The notes under the pieces were generated by a model. It was not told the origin of the DNA. It ran no database searches and worked only from the letters and a program-made list of their open reading frames with translations. Shown in pieces: positions 1-6,413 of a stretch of 11,130 nucleotides of DNA. Positions within the stretch are counted from its first letter, which is position 1. Each line of letters opens with the position of its first letter. Origin of the DNA: Candidatus Altarchaeales archaeon (GTDB lineage Archaea > Altiarchaeota > Altiarchaeia > IMC4 > SCGC-AAA252-I15); contig WJJK01000154.1 of NCBI GenBank assembly GCA_014729705.1, positions 1 to 11,130 on the forward strand, written 5' to 3'. The translations under genes and the position numbers were made by a program.

Positions 1-2
1 CC

Positions 3-647
3 GTTGAACCCGTGACCTCCCTAACAGTTGAACCCAACAAAGAAACTGTGTATGCCGCCTCCCCCACATCATTAAGCGCTCTGGACACCACCGGACACCT
101 GCGTTGGACCACCGAATTAAACGACACACTCCATTCAATAGAAATAGTTGACTTAAACTCAGACTCAGTATATGAGATCCTGGGGGCCTCGGAAAACCAA
201 CTATACTTGTTGGATGAATACGGGGTTCTGCTGGACCAATACTACCTTGACACCCAATCCTACGGTGAATGGGTGAGCCTAAACCAATGGGTTCTGGAGG
301 GAAAACTCCCTGAAATGCGTCTGGTGACGATAAAAGAGGTGGCGGCGACCGACCTTGACTCAGACCATGAAATGGAGGTGATACTTGGATACTATTTCAG
401 CGAAGCCATAGGCGCGAGAACGCTATACCGCACCTACCTCACAGTATTTGAGGTCAACGAGGAAGCTCTGGAGACCGGTGAAGCTAAAATTATAGGGGGA
501 GAACCCCAAGAAAACATAAAAATACCGCGTGAGGATTCGAGTATCCTCCCCCTGGACGCAGACAGAAGAAGACTATGCTGCTGCCTACCTCTTCTGCCCG
601 CCGTATTATCCCTTTTATCCTCTGTTTTTCTGGGTATCATAAAATGA
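3..647 (+). CDS. Surface protein with FG-GAP/VCBS-like propeller repeats, C-terminal part
   Basis: The reading frame is open to the left edge, so the gene starts outside the window and only about 214 C-terminal residues are seen. Counting from the GTG at 12, two segments have the FG-GAP/VCBS pattern D-x-(N/D)-x-D-x-x-x-E followed by hydrophobic strands: DLNSDSVYEILG (47-58) and DLDSDHEMEVILG (114-126). Such repeats form calcium-binding beta-propeller blades on extracellular proteins. PQQ-like blade text (LDTTGHLRW, 24-32) comes before them. The protein ends with RRR, three cysteines and about 20 hydrophobic residues (188-210), then a final Lys, which suggests a C-terminal membrane anchor with the propeller outside. 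The stop overlaps the next gene's ATG in an ATGA junction (644-647), so the two are probably co-translated. The ligand and exact role are unknown. The propeller call is fairly safe; the anchor is inferred. Confidence 0.65.
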   Translation, partial: VEPVTSLTVEPNKETVYAASPTSLSALDTTGHLRWTTELNDTLHSIEIVDLNSDSVYEILGASENQLYLLDEYGVLLDQYYLDTQSYGEWVSLNQWVLEGKLPEMRLVTIKEVAATDLDSDHEMEVILGYYFSEAIGARTLYRTYLTVFEVNEEALETGEAKIIGGEPQENIKIPREDSSILPLDADRRRLCCCLPLLPAVLSLLSSVFLGIIK

Positions 648-1654
648 GTGAAACCGCAGGCGAAGACATATTAATGAAGAAGTTCCTTCAGTCAATCGAG
701 CTTGAAGCGTCGAAGAGAGGGGATCCACGGAAATCTTTGGCAGGACACCCCCTATATTCCCTATATCCCGGGGAGATGCAGGGTATTTATGATGAATTAA
801 GGGGTGTTGAAGGAGTAATGGGGTTGAAGACTAAGGCGCTGGCGTTGGATTACCACAAGGCCCTATGTCTTAGGCACTACGTGGAGGAATCCCTATCCAC
901 CCAGCTACCCCCATCATTCCTCGACCAATTAAACCGCTGCATATTGACAGCAATCGCAGAAGACAAACCGAAAATAACAGGAGACCCCCAGATAAGAGGT
1001 TTAATGCGGTTACACAGGAAAACAATATTTTCACCCCAAAAACATTCGACTGATTTTGGGCCCATGCAAAAAATATTCACCCTCCTAGACGAATCAGCAA
1101 AGCGAGGAAGAGACGTTCAAGACACGCTCGGCAGGGCTCAGAAAATCATGTCGCAGAAACCCCATCCAAAACTATACGAGGAAAACCGGCTTCTATTCTC
1201 AGACGAAAAAATACTCTCCGAGAAACTCCACAAAGCCTACCTAATACATTTGGGTTGGTGGAGGGACCTAAAAAAAAAGACCATAAAACACGCAATCAAA
1301 CAAGACTACGTTGAAAGCTTTTTAAGATTGAGGGGACTATTCCTAGACCCGCTTGACGTGGGCGGGAGAAACAACCAAACACGCAGTCCCCGGAAACTGA
1401 ACCCCCCGCTTGCAAGCCTGGTTTTCATTAGAAACCAAAACCTAATCGCCGGCAAAATATATTGCGCCCTAGACGGATCAATTGAGGTTAAAGAAACCCT
1501 AACTCAACTGGAGACTCTCCTGCGCACTCAAGCTGAATTAATAAAAAACCACGCTCTAAACACTTTCCTGGGAATCCAGTATTCCCCTGCAGACTATGAA
1601 AGACTAGCAGGCCAACCCCGGCTGCTGCTTCCCCTCGTTGAAGCAATAAGATAA
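644..1654 (+). CDS. Hypothetical helical protein, co-translated with the propeller protein
   Basis: I do not recognise the family. The predicted product has 336 residues. I chose the ATG at 644 because it forms an ATGA overlap with the upstream stop; in-frame ATGs at 575 (longer) and 674 (MKKFLQSIELE) are alternatives. The protein has no signal peptide and no membrane segment, is rich in Lys and Arg, and looks mostly alpha-helical. A Lys-rich stretch, WWRDLKKKTIKHAIKQDY (about 205-222), lies mid-protein, and a more beta-like part, LVFIRNQNLIAGKIYCALDGS (about 261-281), lies near the C-terminus. No CXXC, Walker or HEXXH motif is visible. Its placement suggests a cytoplasmic partner of the membrane-anchored propeller protein. 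The stop lies only 2 bp from the end of the convergent PPC-domain gene. Confidence 0.6.
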   Translation: MSETAGEDILMKKFLQSIELEASKRGDPRKSLAGHPLYSLYPGEMQGIYDELRGVEGVMGLKTKALALDYHKALCLRHYVEESLSTQLPPSFLDQLNRCILTAIAEDKPKITGDPQIRGLMRLHRKTIFSPQKHSTDFGPMQKIFTLLDESAKRGRDVQDTLGRAQKIMSQKPHPKLYEENRLLFSDEKILSEKLHKAYLIHLGWWRDLKKKTIKHAIKQDYVESFLRLRGLFLDPLDVGGRNNQTRSPRKLNPPLASLVFIRNQNLIAGKIYCALDGSIEVKETLTQLETLLRTQAELIKNHALNTFLGIQYSPADYERLAGQPRLLLPLVEAIR

Positions 1655-1656
1655 CC

Positions 1657-2091
1657 TTATTCTAAAACAAGCACTTTCGTGCCGAAAAGGTTAACCCTCC
1701 TCACCATCGGGCGGTCTAAAACAGCTATAACAGCCTCCACGAAATACTTGACCTTAGCGGAAACCAGATGCCCTGTGTAGGATTTGTTGGGTGAGGGGCC
1801 GAAGCTTGCGTGAACGTGAACTACTGTGCGTTCATCATCATCTAAGGCTATGTTACCTCCCCCGTCCACCTCCATCTTCCCTTCAAGCTGGGTTTCTACC
1901 GGCTCCGGCTCATCCCCCATGCCCCCGGGGTTAATTATCTTAGGATCAACCACCGCCCCAGTCAAAGACACTATGACTCCCCCATCCACCCCGTGTTTTT
2001 CGGCTGCAGAACCAATACCCTCAATCAAATCCTCTCCCTCATCCAACCTGATGACAAGAATCCTGCGGCAATCATATAAAGCAGACTCCAT
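1657..2091 (-). CDS. PPC/PCC (DUF296) domain protein
   Basis: This 144-residue protein matches the stand-alone prokaryotic PPC (DUF296) domain in length and pattern. The hallmark is the histidine set H-x-H followed by GHL: VVHVHASFG (90-98, His92 and His94) and TGHL (His108). In bacterial and archaeal homologues these residues lie in a trimer and are thought to bind a metal. The start resembles the family's R-x-L-V-I-R-L-D-x-G-E opening (10-20), and VSLTGAV (41-47) is the usual glycine turn. Plant versions carry AT-hooks; none is present here. The biochemical role of single-domain prokaryotic members is not settled, so I give no function. The gene is divergent from scpB with 39 bp between the start codons, probably leaderless, and convergent with the hypothetical gene ending at 1654. 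Confidence 0.85.
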   Translation of the reverse strand: MESALYDCRRILVIRLDEGEDLIEGIGSAAEKHGVDGGVIVSLTGAVVDPKIINPGGMGDEPEPVETQLEGKMEVDGGGNIALDDDERTVVHVHASFGPSPNKSYTGHLVSAKVKYFVEAVIAVLDRPMVRRVNLFGTKVLVLE

Positions 2092-2099
2092 AGCTTAAC

Positions 2100-2106
2100 T
2101 TATATT
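2100..2106 (+). promoter_or_regulatory. Putative BoxA (TATA) for scpB, leaderless
   Basis: TTATATT is centred near 2103, 28 nt upstream of the scpB ATG at 2131, so transcription would begin at or next to the start codon. No Shine-Dalgarno sequence precedes that ATG, which fits a leaderless mRNA. A short inverted repeat (TGTC-tgt-GACA, 2106-2116) lies just downstream, between the two divergent BoxA elements. Confidence 0.5.
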
Positions 2107-2116
2107 GTCTGTGACA

Positions 2117-2126
2117 CTAATTAATT
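2117..2126 (-). promoter_or_regulatory. Putative BoxA for the PPC-domain gene
   Basis: On the minus strand this reads AATTAATTAG, centred about 30 nt upstream of the ATG at 2091, the distance expected for a leaderless archaeal transcript. It is less TATA-like than the scpB element facing it. Confidence 0.35.
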
Positions 2127-2130
2127 GCTT

Positions 2131-2613
2131 ATGTTAGAGGAGAAATCCTACGTTGAAGCCGCATTATTCGTATCCTCCGACCCGGTTAAAGCAAGCCAAA
2201 TAGCTAAAACACTTGGGTTGGGAAAAAAAGAGGTTGAAAAATACCTAACGCAGTTGAAGCAGGAGTACCAGGGTAGGGACTCCGCAATCGAGGTCGTGAA
2301 CACCGGCGTGGCTTGGGTGATGAAACCCAAAAAAATATATGAGGAGAAAATCGTACCCCTAATACCTGAAACCGACCTCAAGAAACCCATGCTAAAGACC
2401 CTTGCATTAATAGCCTATGAACAACCCATAAAACAAAGCTACGTAGTTAAGATACGGGGCACACGCGCCTACCAATACATACCTAAACTCGTTGAATTAG
2501 GTTTGGTTGAAGCCCGGAAAAAAGGCAACACCAAGATACTTTCCACAACCCCGAAATTCAAGCAATACTTCCGGTTGAAGGAGGGTCAGAAGCTTGTGAA
2601 AAATGAGGCGTGA
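2131..2613 (+). CDS. scpB: Segregation and condensation protein B
   Basis: ScpB dimerises and binds the kleisin ScpA, which bridges SMC heads in the condensin complex that compacts and segregates the chromosome. The 160-residue product has the family's two winged-helix domains. The first runs about 5-75 (EAALFVSSDPVKASQIAKTL, helix-turn-helix). The second, about 85-147, carries the signature TLALIAYEQPIKQ (90-102), IRGTRAYQYIPKLVELGLVE (108-127) and a recognition wing TKILSTTPKFKQYF (134-147). It is slightly shorter than typical bacterial ScpB because it lacks an acidic tail. I chose ATG 2131 over TTG 2125 because it lies 28 nt from a TATA element. The last 11 nt overlap the DUF2207 gene, so the two are probably translationally coupled. 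No scpA or smc lies beside it in this window, unlike the common scpA-scpB pairing. Confidence 0.93.
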   Translation: MLEEKSYVEAALFVSSDPVKASQIAKTLGLGKKEVEKYLTQLKQEYQGRDSAIEVVNTGVAWVMKPKKIYEEKIVPLIPETDLKKPMLKTLALIAYEQPIKQSYVVKIRGTRAYQYIPKLVELGLVEARKKGNTKILSTTPKFKQYFRLKEGQKLVKNEA

Positions 2614-4291
2614 AAAAGCCCTCATCCTGCTGTTTCTCATATTAACCCCCATTGTTTCCTGCGCCGACCTGAAGAAAGCAATCCTGCACATCAGGGTTGA
2701 ACCGGACGGCGCCCTCATTATTGGTGAAAACCTCACCATAGACTCCAGGGGGTCAGGGGAATATATACTGCGGAAGACCGGTAGGGTAGCTGACTTAATA
2801 ATCCATGGAAACAAGGAAATACTGCGTCCTGAGGTTTCCACAAGGGAAAACAACATACAAATCACCTGGCCCTTAAACGCCGGCAACAAAACATACACAC
2901 TAAGGTACCGTCATCTGGAGGGCTTATCCTGCTATGACGACATTTGCATATACAAAACAATTTACCCAAATGTTGGAGACGCCTTTGGGGTGGAAGTAAC
3001 TTTGCCAGATAGCATGCCTAAGAATGAAACGTATATGGTGCTTCTACCAGAGAAAAACACGACACAACATTTTCCCTCAGAGAAGATGAGGTTAAAGGAA
3101 AATAATTTGGTTGGTGGAAAACACGAGCTCATATTTTATTTCCCCCGAACCCTAATGCACCCCCACCCAGAGTTCGCAGAAATATACCACGGTACGGGTA
3201 AAACCCTGATACATAACTACATCCGGGGATACGGTAAACCACCTCAGCGGAATCTCTGGCACAATATAATCTGGCCGCTCACAATACTTTTCTGGGTTAG
3301 CTCCGTCTTAGGGGTCTTAGGCTCCCGCATCCTGAATAAGGGAAACCCCGAAAAACACCTGCTCGCAAAAAAAATTTTCATGAGCCTATCCCTCCTGCCC
3401 TTGGCTGTTGTGCCCGCAGCTTTACCTTTATCCCAACTACTTGGGGTGAGCCCGCCCCCCGAAACAATTTACCTCGTTTATCCCATGCTTTTTCTGGCTG
3501 CCTACTTCTCACTGCTAGTCTTTCATTCCAAAAGACGCCCTAAAACGAAACCCTACTTTAAACCCGGGGAAATACCCCATAAACTAAATCCCGCAACAGC
3601 CGACGCCCTCCTAACACAAAACCCGCCGACCCCGACTTTGAAGGGTTTATACGCTGAATTACTGCAGCTTGTCCTAAGACGCCGCATAAAATTAGTTGAC
3701 GGCGGTGGCGGGGAAACACTACTCGAACCCGACAGCCCCCGCCTAAACCAGTTATCCGAAAGCCAAAGGCTCCTACTTCAAAATATGGTTGAAAAACCCG
3801 GGCGCAAAAGAACGCGCCTAAAGCACCTACCCACGGATTTAGGGGCGGGATTCCTAAATCAATGGACGAGCACCGCGTCAAAGGAAGCTGACTCCCACGG
3901 ACTGTTCTCAAAAAAAATAGGGGCCACCCTCTTAATTCTGGGCACAGTAATCCTTGCTTCACTCTCCCTTGCAATAAGTGTTCAAAGCTTTTTCCTTGTT
4001 TTACTTGAATCAATCGTCTCTCTCACAGTCTTCTGGGATTACCTGCCCAACCGAAGCCTTAAGGGGATAAGGTATTTCAGATCCTACATGGGTTTGAAGG
4101 AAATCATGTCTTCGGAAAAACTCGCTGAAACCCCCCCAAAATACGATGTTCTACTGGATTACCTAAGCCACTCCCTCGTACTCGGAGAATATGATGTGGT
4201 GTCTGAGGTATTCGACGAGAAAATACCTCAGGGGGTGTGCGGTCTCTCAGCCAAGTCGACAATAACCCAAATCAAGCCCCGCCTTCAGTGA
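2603..4291 (+). CDS. DUF2207-type predicted membrane protein
   Basis: The 562-residue protein matches the DUF2207 layout. An N-terminal signal (4-20) is followed by an extracytoplasmic beta-rich domain (about 21-210). Three membrane helices follow (about 220-240, 257-281, 288-308). A cytoplasmic winged-helix-like region comes next (about 325-420: PATADALL, then LYAELLQLVLRRRIKLV), then a pair of membrane helices (about 439-460 and 462-478). The C-terminal helical tail (about 487-538) has the pattern RYFRSYMGLKE...LLDYLSHSLVLGEYD, equivalent to the family's 'LPYAIALGV' tail. The signal ends IVSC (17-20), a possible lipobox, though cleavage after SCA is equally possible. The function is unknown; the family is usually found next to LemA, as here. 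It overlaps scpB by 11 nt and ends about 10 bp before the lemA promoter. The family call is firm. Confidence 0.85.
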   Translation: MRREKALILLFLILTPIVSCADLKKAILHIRVEPDGALIIGENLTIDSRGSGEYILRKTGRVADLIIHGNKEILRPEVSTRENNIQITWPLNAGNKTYTLRYRHLEGLSCYDDICIYKTIYPNVGDAFGVEVTLPDSMPKNETYMVLLPEKNTTQHFPSEKMRLKENNLVGGKHELIFYFPRTLMHPHPEFAEIYHGTGKTLIHNYIRGYGKPPQRNLWHNIIWPLTILFWVSSVLGVLGSRILNKGNPEKHLLAKKIFMSLSLLPLAVVPAALPLSQLLGVSPPPETIYLVYPMLFLAAYFSLLVFHSKRRPKTKPYFKPGEIPHKLNPATADALLTQNPPTPTLKGLYAELLQLVLRRRIKLVDGGGGETLLEPDSPRLNQLSESQRLLLQNMVEKPGRKRTRLKHLPTDLGAGFLNQWTSTASKEADSHGLFSKKIGATLLILGTVILASLSLAISVQSFFLVLLESIVSLTVFWDYLPNRSLKGIRYFRSYMGLKEIMSSEKLAETPPKYDVLLDYLSHSLVLGEYDVVSEVFDEKIPQGVCGLSAKSTITQIKPRLQ

Positions 4292-4302
4292 ACTATCAAG
4301 TA

Positions 4303-4310
4303 TTTATATT
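4303..4310 (+). promoter_or_regulatory. Putative BoxA for the lemA-htpX operon
   Basis: TTTATATT is centred near 4306, which predicts transcription from about 4333 and a leader of about 23 nt before ATG 4356. It lies in the short gap after the DUF2207 stop, so lemA-htpX can be transcribed separately from scpB-DUF2207. Confidence 0.55.
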
Positions 4311-4339
4311 TCCCCTCATCATTGATATGATAATATTTA

Positions 4340-4349
4340 GGTGAAGGAG
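4340..4349 (+). promoter_or_regulatory. Ribosome binding site that decides the lemA start
   Basis: GGTGAAGGAG contains two sequences complementary to the archaeal 16S tail (GGTGA and GGAG); the second ends 6 nt before ATG 4356. The in-frame GTG at 4341 is part of this site, so I reject it as the start. Confidence 0.6.
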
Positions 4350-4355
4350 AAAACT

Positions 4356-4940
4356 ATGTTTTGGATACTGATTGTTTTGGTTTTAATGGCTTTCTTGGTT
4401 GTCATGTTCCTATACAACAGGCTGATAACTCTTAGGGCCCGCGTGGAGAACGCCTGGAGCCAGATAGACGTTCAACTAAAAAGAAGATACAACCTGATAC
4501 CCAACCTCGTGGACACAGTCAAAGGATACATGGAGCATGAACGCCAGACCCTTGAATCCGTAACCCAAGCCCGGGCCGCCCTAGCCAACGCAGAGGGGGT
4601 GAAGGAGACCGCTGAAGCCAACAACATGCTGACTTCCGCCCTTAAATCCCTTTTCGCGGTCTCGGAAAACTACCCCGACCTCAAAGCCAACCAGAATTTC
4701 CTGAATCTACAGGAACAACTCACCACCACCGAAAACAAGATAGCCTATGCAAGACAATTCTACAACGACAGCGTGATGACCTACAACATCGCCTGCCAGA
4801 AGATACCCACAAACTTTGTGGCAGCGTTATTCAACTTTAAGGAAAAAGAATACTTCGAGGTTGTGGGGGAATCAGAGCGGTCAGTACCGAAAGTGGATTT
4901 CAGCGGAGGAAACAGTCAAACCGCCAAAGACAATGCATAA
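4356..4940 (+). CDS. lemA: LemA family protein
   Basis: LemA proteins are small membrane-anchored helical bundles found in bacteria and some archaea; their molecular function is unresolved. This one has 194 residues, a normal length. One N-terminal membrane helix (2-20) is followed by the family core: NRLITLRARVENAWSQIDVQ (21-40), LKRRYNLIPNLVDTVKGYME (41-60), a Glu/Gln-rich helix (61-100), then NFLNLQEQLTTTENKIAYAR (114-133) and FYNDSVMTYNIACQKIPTNF (135-154). The KEYFEV stretch (164-169) is the usual LemA C-terminal element. The start is ATG 4356, behind a clear ribosome binding site. The final 8 nt overlap htpX. Lying between DUF2207 and HtpX, both recurrent LemA neighbours, it probably works with them in envelope protein quality control; that role is inferred from context. 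Confidence 0.95.
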   Translation: MFWILIVLVLMAFLVVMFLYNRLITLRARVENAWSQIDVQLKRRYNLIPNLVDTVKGYMEHERQTLESVTQARAALANAEGVKETAEANNMLTSALKSLFAVSENYPDLKANQNFLNLQEQLTTTENKIAYARQFYNDSVMTYNIACQKIPTNFVAALFNFKEKEYFEVVGESERSVPKVDFSGGNSQTAKDNA

Positions 4941-5844
4941 AACCAGTTTTTATGAGCAGACCTCGAAAAACAAGAGATACTCCCAGATCCTCATAATCCT
5001 GGTTTTCTGTGTTCTAGTCGTCTTCTCCTATGTTATCGGGCGCGTCTTCAGCCCCGGGTCAACACTGCTTTTCTTGATTTTCGGAACCCTTTTTTCGGTT
5101 GGATACATCTGGTACACCTACTACAATTCAGATAAAATCGCGTTATCCTCCGTCTCAGCCTACCCCGCGGAGGGCCCCCAATTCCAGCAGCTTAGAAACG
5201 TGGTGGAGGAGATGGCCATAGCAGGCGGAATGCCTAGCCCCCGCGTGTATGTGATGCCCAGCCCCGACTTAAACGCCTTTGCAGCCGGCAGAGACCCGGA
5301 ACACAGCGTAGTCTGCGTCACAGAAGGATTGATTAAAACCCTAAACCGCCAAGAGCTTCAAGCAGTCATAGCCCATGAGTTAACGCACATAAGAAACTAC
5401 GACATCCGCTTCGTCACATTAGTGGCGGCGATGGTGGGGTTAGTGTCAATAGTAAGCCAGATGTTTCTCCGAAGCCTATGGTGGGGGAGCCTAACCGGCG
5501 GCAGACAAAGCAGGAGCCGGGGAGGGGGAAACCTCGCGTTCCTTGTTTTAGGGGTGTTGCTTGCGGTATTAGCTCCCTTCATAGTTAAACTGGTTCAGCT
5601 TGCCATATCCCGCAGGCGAGAGTACATGGCTGATGCAGGCGGTGTTGAATTAACCCGCTACCCCCAAGGCCTAGTCTCAGCGTTACGAAAAATAAAGTCA
5701 GGATACAGTGGGGGCCCTAAAACCCGGGGGAATGCGGCGGTCGCCCCGCTTTTCATAGAGGATCCGATTAAAAACCGGTTGATGAGTTTATTCAACACCC
5801 ACCCCCCCATCGATGAGAGAATCAAGATCCTTGAATCAATGTAG
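4933..5844 (+). CDS. htpX: HtpX-like membrane zinc metalloprotease (M48)
   Basis: HtpX is a membrane-embedded zinc protease that cleaves damaged or misfolded membrane proteins from the cytoplasmic side. The 303-residue product has two N-terminal membrane helices (about 18-36 and 42-62) and the substrate-edge motif NAFAAG (114-119). The catalytic AHELTH follows (147-152; His148, Glu149, His152), then membrane helices at about 160-180 and 201-222. The third zinc ligand is Glu230 in RRREYMAD (227-234), and NTHPPIDERIKIL closes the protein (288-300). All active-site residues are present and the length is normal. I chose ATG 4933 because it overlaps the lemA stop by 8 nt; upstream in-frame ATG starts lie inside lemA and would add no family sequence. 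Co-transcription with lemA suggests a shared envelope-stress role. Regulation beyond the lemA promoter is not visible. Confidence 0.95.
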   Translation: MHKTSFYEQTSKNKRYSQILIILVFCVLVVFSYVIGRVFSPGSTLLFLIFGTLFSVGYIWYTYYNSDKIALSSVSAYPAEGPQFQQLRNVVEEMAIAGGMPSPRVYVMPSPDLNAFAAGRDPEHSVVCVTEGLIKTLNRQELQAVIAHELTHIRNYDIRFVTLVAAMVGLVSIVSQMFLRSLWWGSLTGGRQSRSRGGGNLAFLVLGVLLAVLAPFIVKLVQLAISRRREYMADAGGVELTRYPQGLVSALRKIKSGYSGGPKTRGNAAVAPLFIEDPIKNRLMSLFNTHPPIDERIKILESM

Positions 5845-5846
5845 GT

Positions 5847-5860
5847 GAAACCTTTTTAAG
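5847..5860 (+). promoter_or_regulatory. Putative BRE/BoxA upstream of the hairpin RNA candidate
   Basis: GAAA (5847-5850, BRE-like) followed by TTTTTAAG (5853-5860) is a good archaeal BRE/TATA arrangement just past the htpX stop. A start about 27 nt downstream falls near 5883, two bases before the 70-nt hairpin begins. A second AT-rich stretch, TATAATATTT (5868-5877), would start inside the hairpin and fits less well. The T-run could instead serve as the htpX terminator. Confidence 0.4.
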
Positions 5861-5884
5861 TTTGAAGTATAATATTTGGGACAA

Positions 5885-5954
5885 GGGGGGAGGATGACTA
5901 TCTACGTCCTTGGAAGGGTTAATGGGGGGCGTAGGAGTAGGCTCTCCTTCCCCC
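5885..5954 (+). ncRNA. Candidate small structured RNA (long imperfect hairpin)
   Basis: I do not recognise an RNA family. By hand pairing, the plus-strand transcript folds as one hairpin with 26 pairs: 5885-5894 with 5945-5954 (10 bp), 5896-5897 with 5943-5944 (2 bp), 5898-5901 with 5937-5940 (4 bp), 5902-5911 with 5925-5934 (10 bp) and a 13-nt loop (5912-5924). The bulges are U5895, G5941-C5942 and G5935-A5936. Five pairs are G.U, which would become A.C mismatches in the opposite transcript, so the structure favours plus-strand transcription. A promoter predicts a start about 2 nt before the helix. GGAAGG in the loop can alternatively pair with 5946-5951. No T-run follows, so it is not a bacterial-type terminator. 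It could be an independent sRNA or a 3'-UTR element of htpX. Confidence 0.4.
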
Positions 5955-6001
5955 GCCCAAAGAAATTATTTCCTAACCTCAATAGACTTGTTTTGAATTA
6001 A
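5894..6001 (+). CDS. Possible 35-residue basic peptide ORF (doubtful)
   Basis: An ATG directly behind GGGGGGAGG opens a 35-codon frame ending in TAA at 5999-6001. The peptide starts MTIYVLGRVNGG and is rich in Arg and Lys. Against it, the spacing from the purine-rich stretch to the ATG is zero, the ribosome site would sit inside a strong helix, and the 3' third is antisense to the lipoprotein gene's end. I list it only because it shares the promoter of the hairpin RNA candidate. Confidence 0.1.
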   Translation: MTIYVLGRVNGGRRSRLSFPRPKKLFPNLNRLVLN

Positions 6002-6400
6002 TGTCTGGTTTCCGCAGGACACTTCACATACGACTTCATAAGACCCTTCCCTGATTCCTGAGCAGCTTGTGCATGAAGGCAGCTTATACTCAAAAACAAC
6101 TTCATTCAACCCCGCATTAAGGTCAACATCTTTTTTAAGGTATAGTCTCTCTAGATTAGATTTTCTGTAGGGCTTAATACCGTGTACCCATACTTCACAG
6201 CTTGAATTCAGGGGGGAATGTATATTTACACTCATATTCATACGCTCCCTGGAGCGGTAAAGCTCCTTGTTGGTGGTGAAGGACTTGATTGTAAGGGGGG
6301 TTGCCACATATTTTTCACCCTGTGGTTGTTGGAGTCCTGATTCCTCGTTTAAACACCCTAATAAAAGAGATAAAATAAGCAGGTAAAAAACTTTTTTCAT
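5966..6400 (-). CDS. Small predicted lipoprotein, unknown function
   Basis: The 144-residue product begins MKKVFYLLILSLLLGC, a lipoprotein signal with lipobox LLGC and lipid-carrying Cys16. I chose ATG 6400; a TTG two codons upstream (6406) is less likely. After a Gln/Glu-rich linker (about 18-33) the rest is beta-rich and looks like a single Ig-like domain: PLTIKSFTTNKELYRSRERM (35-54), CEVWVHGIKPY (68-78), LNEVVFEYKL (98-107) and a repeated YEVVCEVSCGNQT (121-133). The mature domain holds five further cysteines (68, 110, 113, 125, 129), including CTSC, so disulphides or metal binding are possible. I do not recognise the family. It stands alone, divergent from rpe and convergent with htpX. 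An inverted repeat lies just upstream of its start. Confidence 0.7.
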   Translation of the reverse strand: MKKVFYLLILSLLLGCLNEESGLQQPQGEKYVATPLTIKSFTTNKELYRSRERMNMSVNIHSPLNSSCEVWVHGIKPYRKSNLERLYLKKDVDLNAGLNEVVFEYKLPSCTSCSGIREGSYEVVCEVSCGNQTLIQNKSIEVRK

Positions 6401-6413
6401 ATTCAATACTTAG

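Noticed and set aside
575..643. Longer start for the 644-1654 gene (MLLPTSSARR...)
   Set aside because: It would overlap the upstream gene by more than 70 nt. The ATGA junction at 644 is the better start.
1826..2098. 90-codon plus-strand frame opposite the PPC-domain gene
   Set aside because: It gives a Ser/Pro-rich low-complexity product antisense to a well-matched DUF296 gene.
3558..4013. 151-codon minus-strand open frame inside the DUF2207 gene
   Set aside because: The plus frame has a signal peptide, membrane helices and clear family structure. The minus frame has no recognisable motif and is a shadow.
4816..4932. Longer N-terminus for htpX from inside lemA
   Set aside because: The extra residues are lemA sequence read in another frame and precede the first HtpX membrane helix. 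The 8-nt overlap start at 4933 is typical of coupled genes.
5885..5965. Intrinsic (bacterial-type) terminator or C/D or H/ACA guide RNA
   Set aside because: No T-run follows the helix on either strand, no RUGAUGA/CUGA box pair is present, and I could not identify a K-turn or an ACA box at the right distance.
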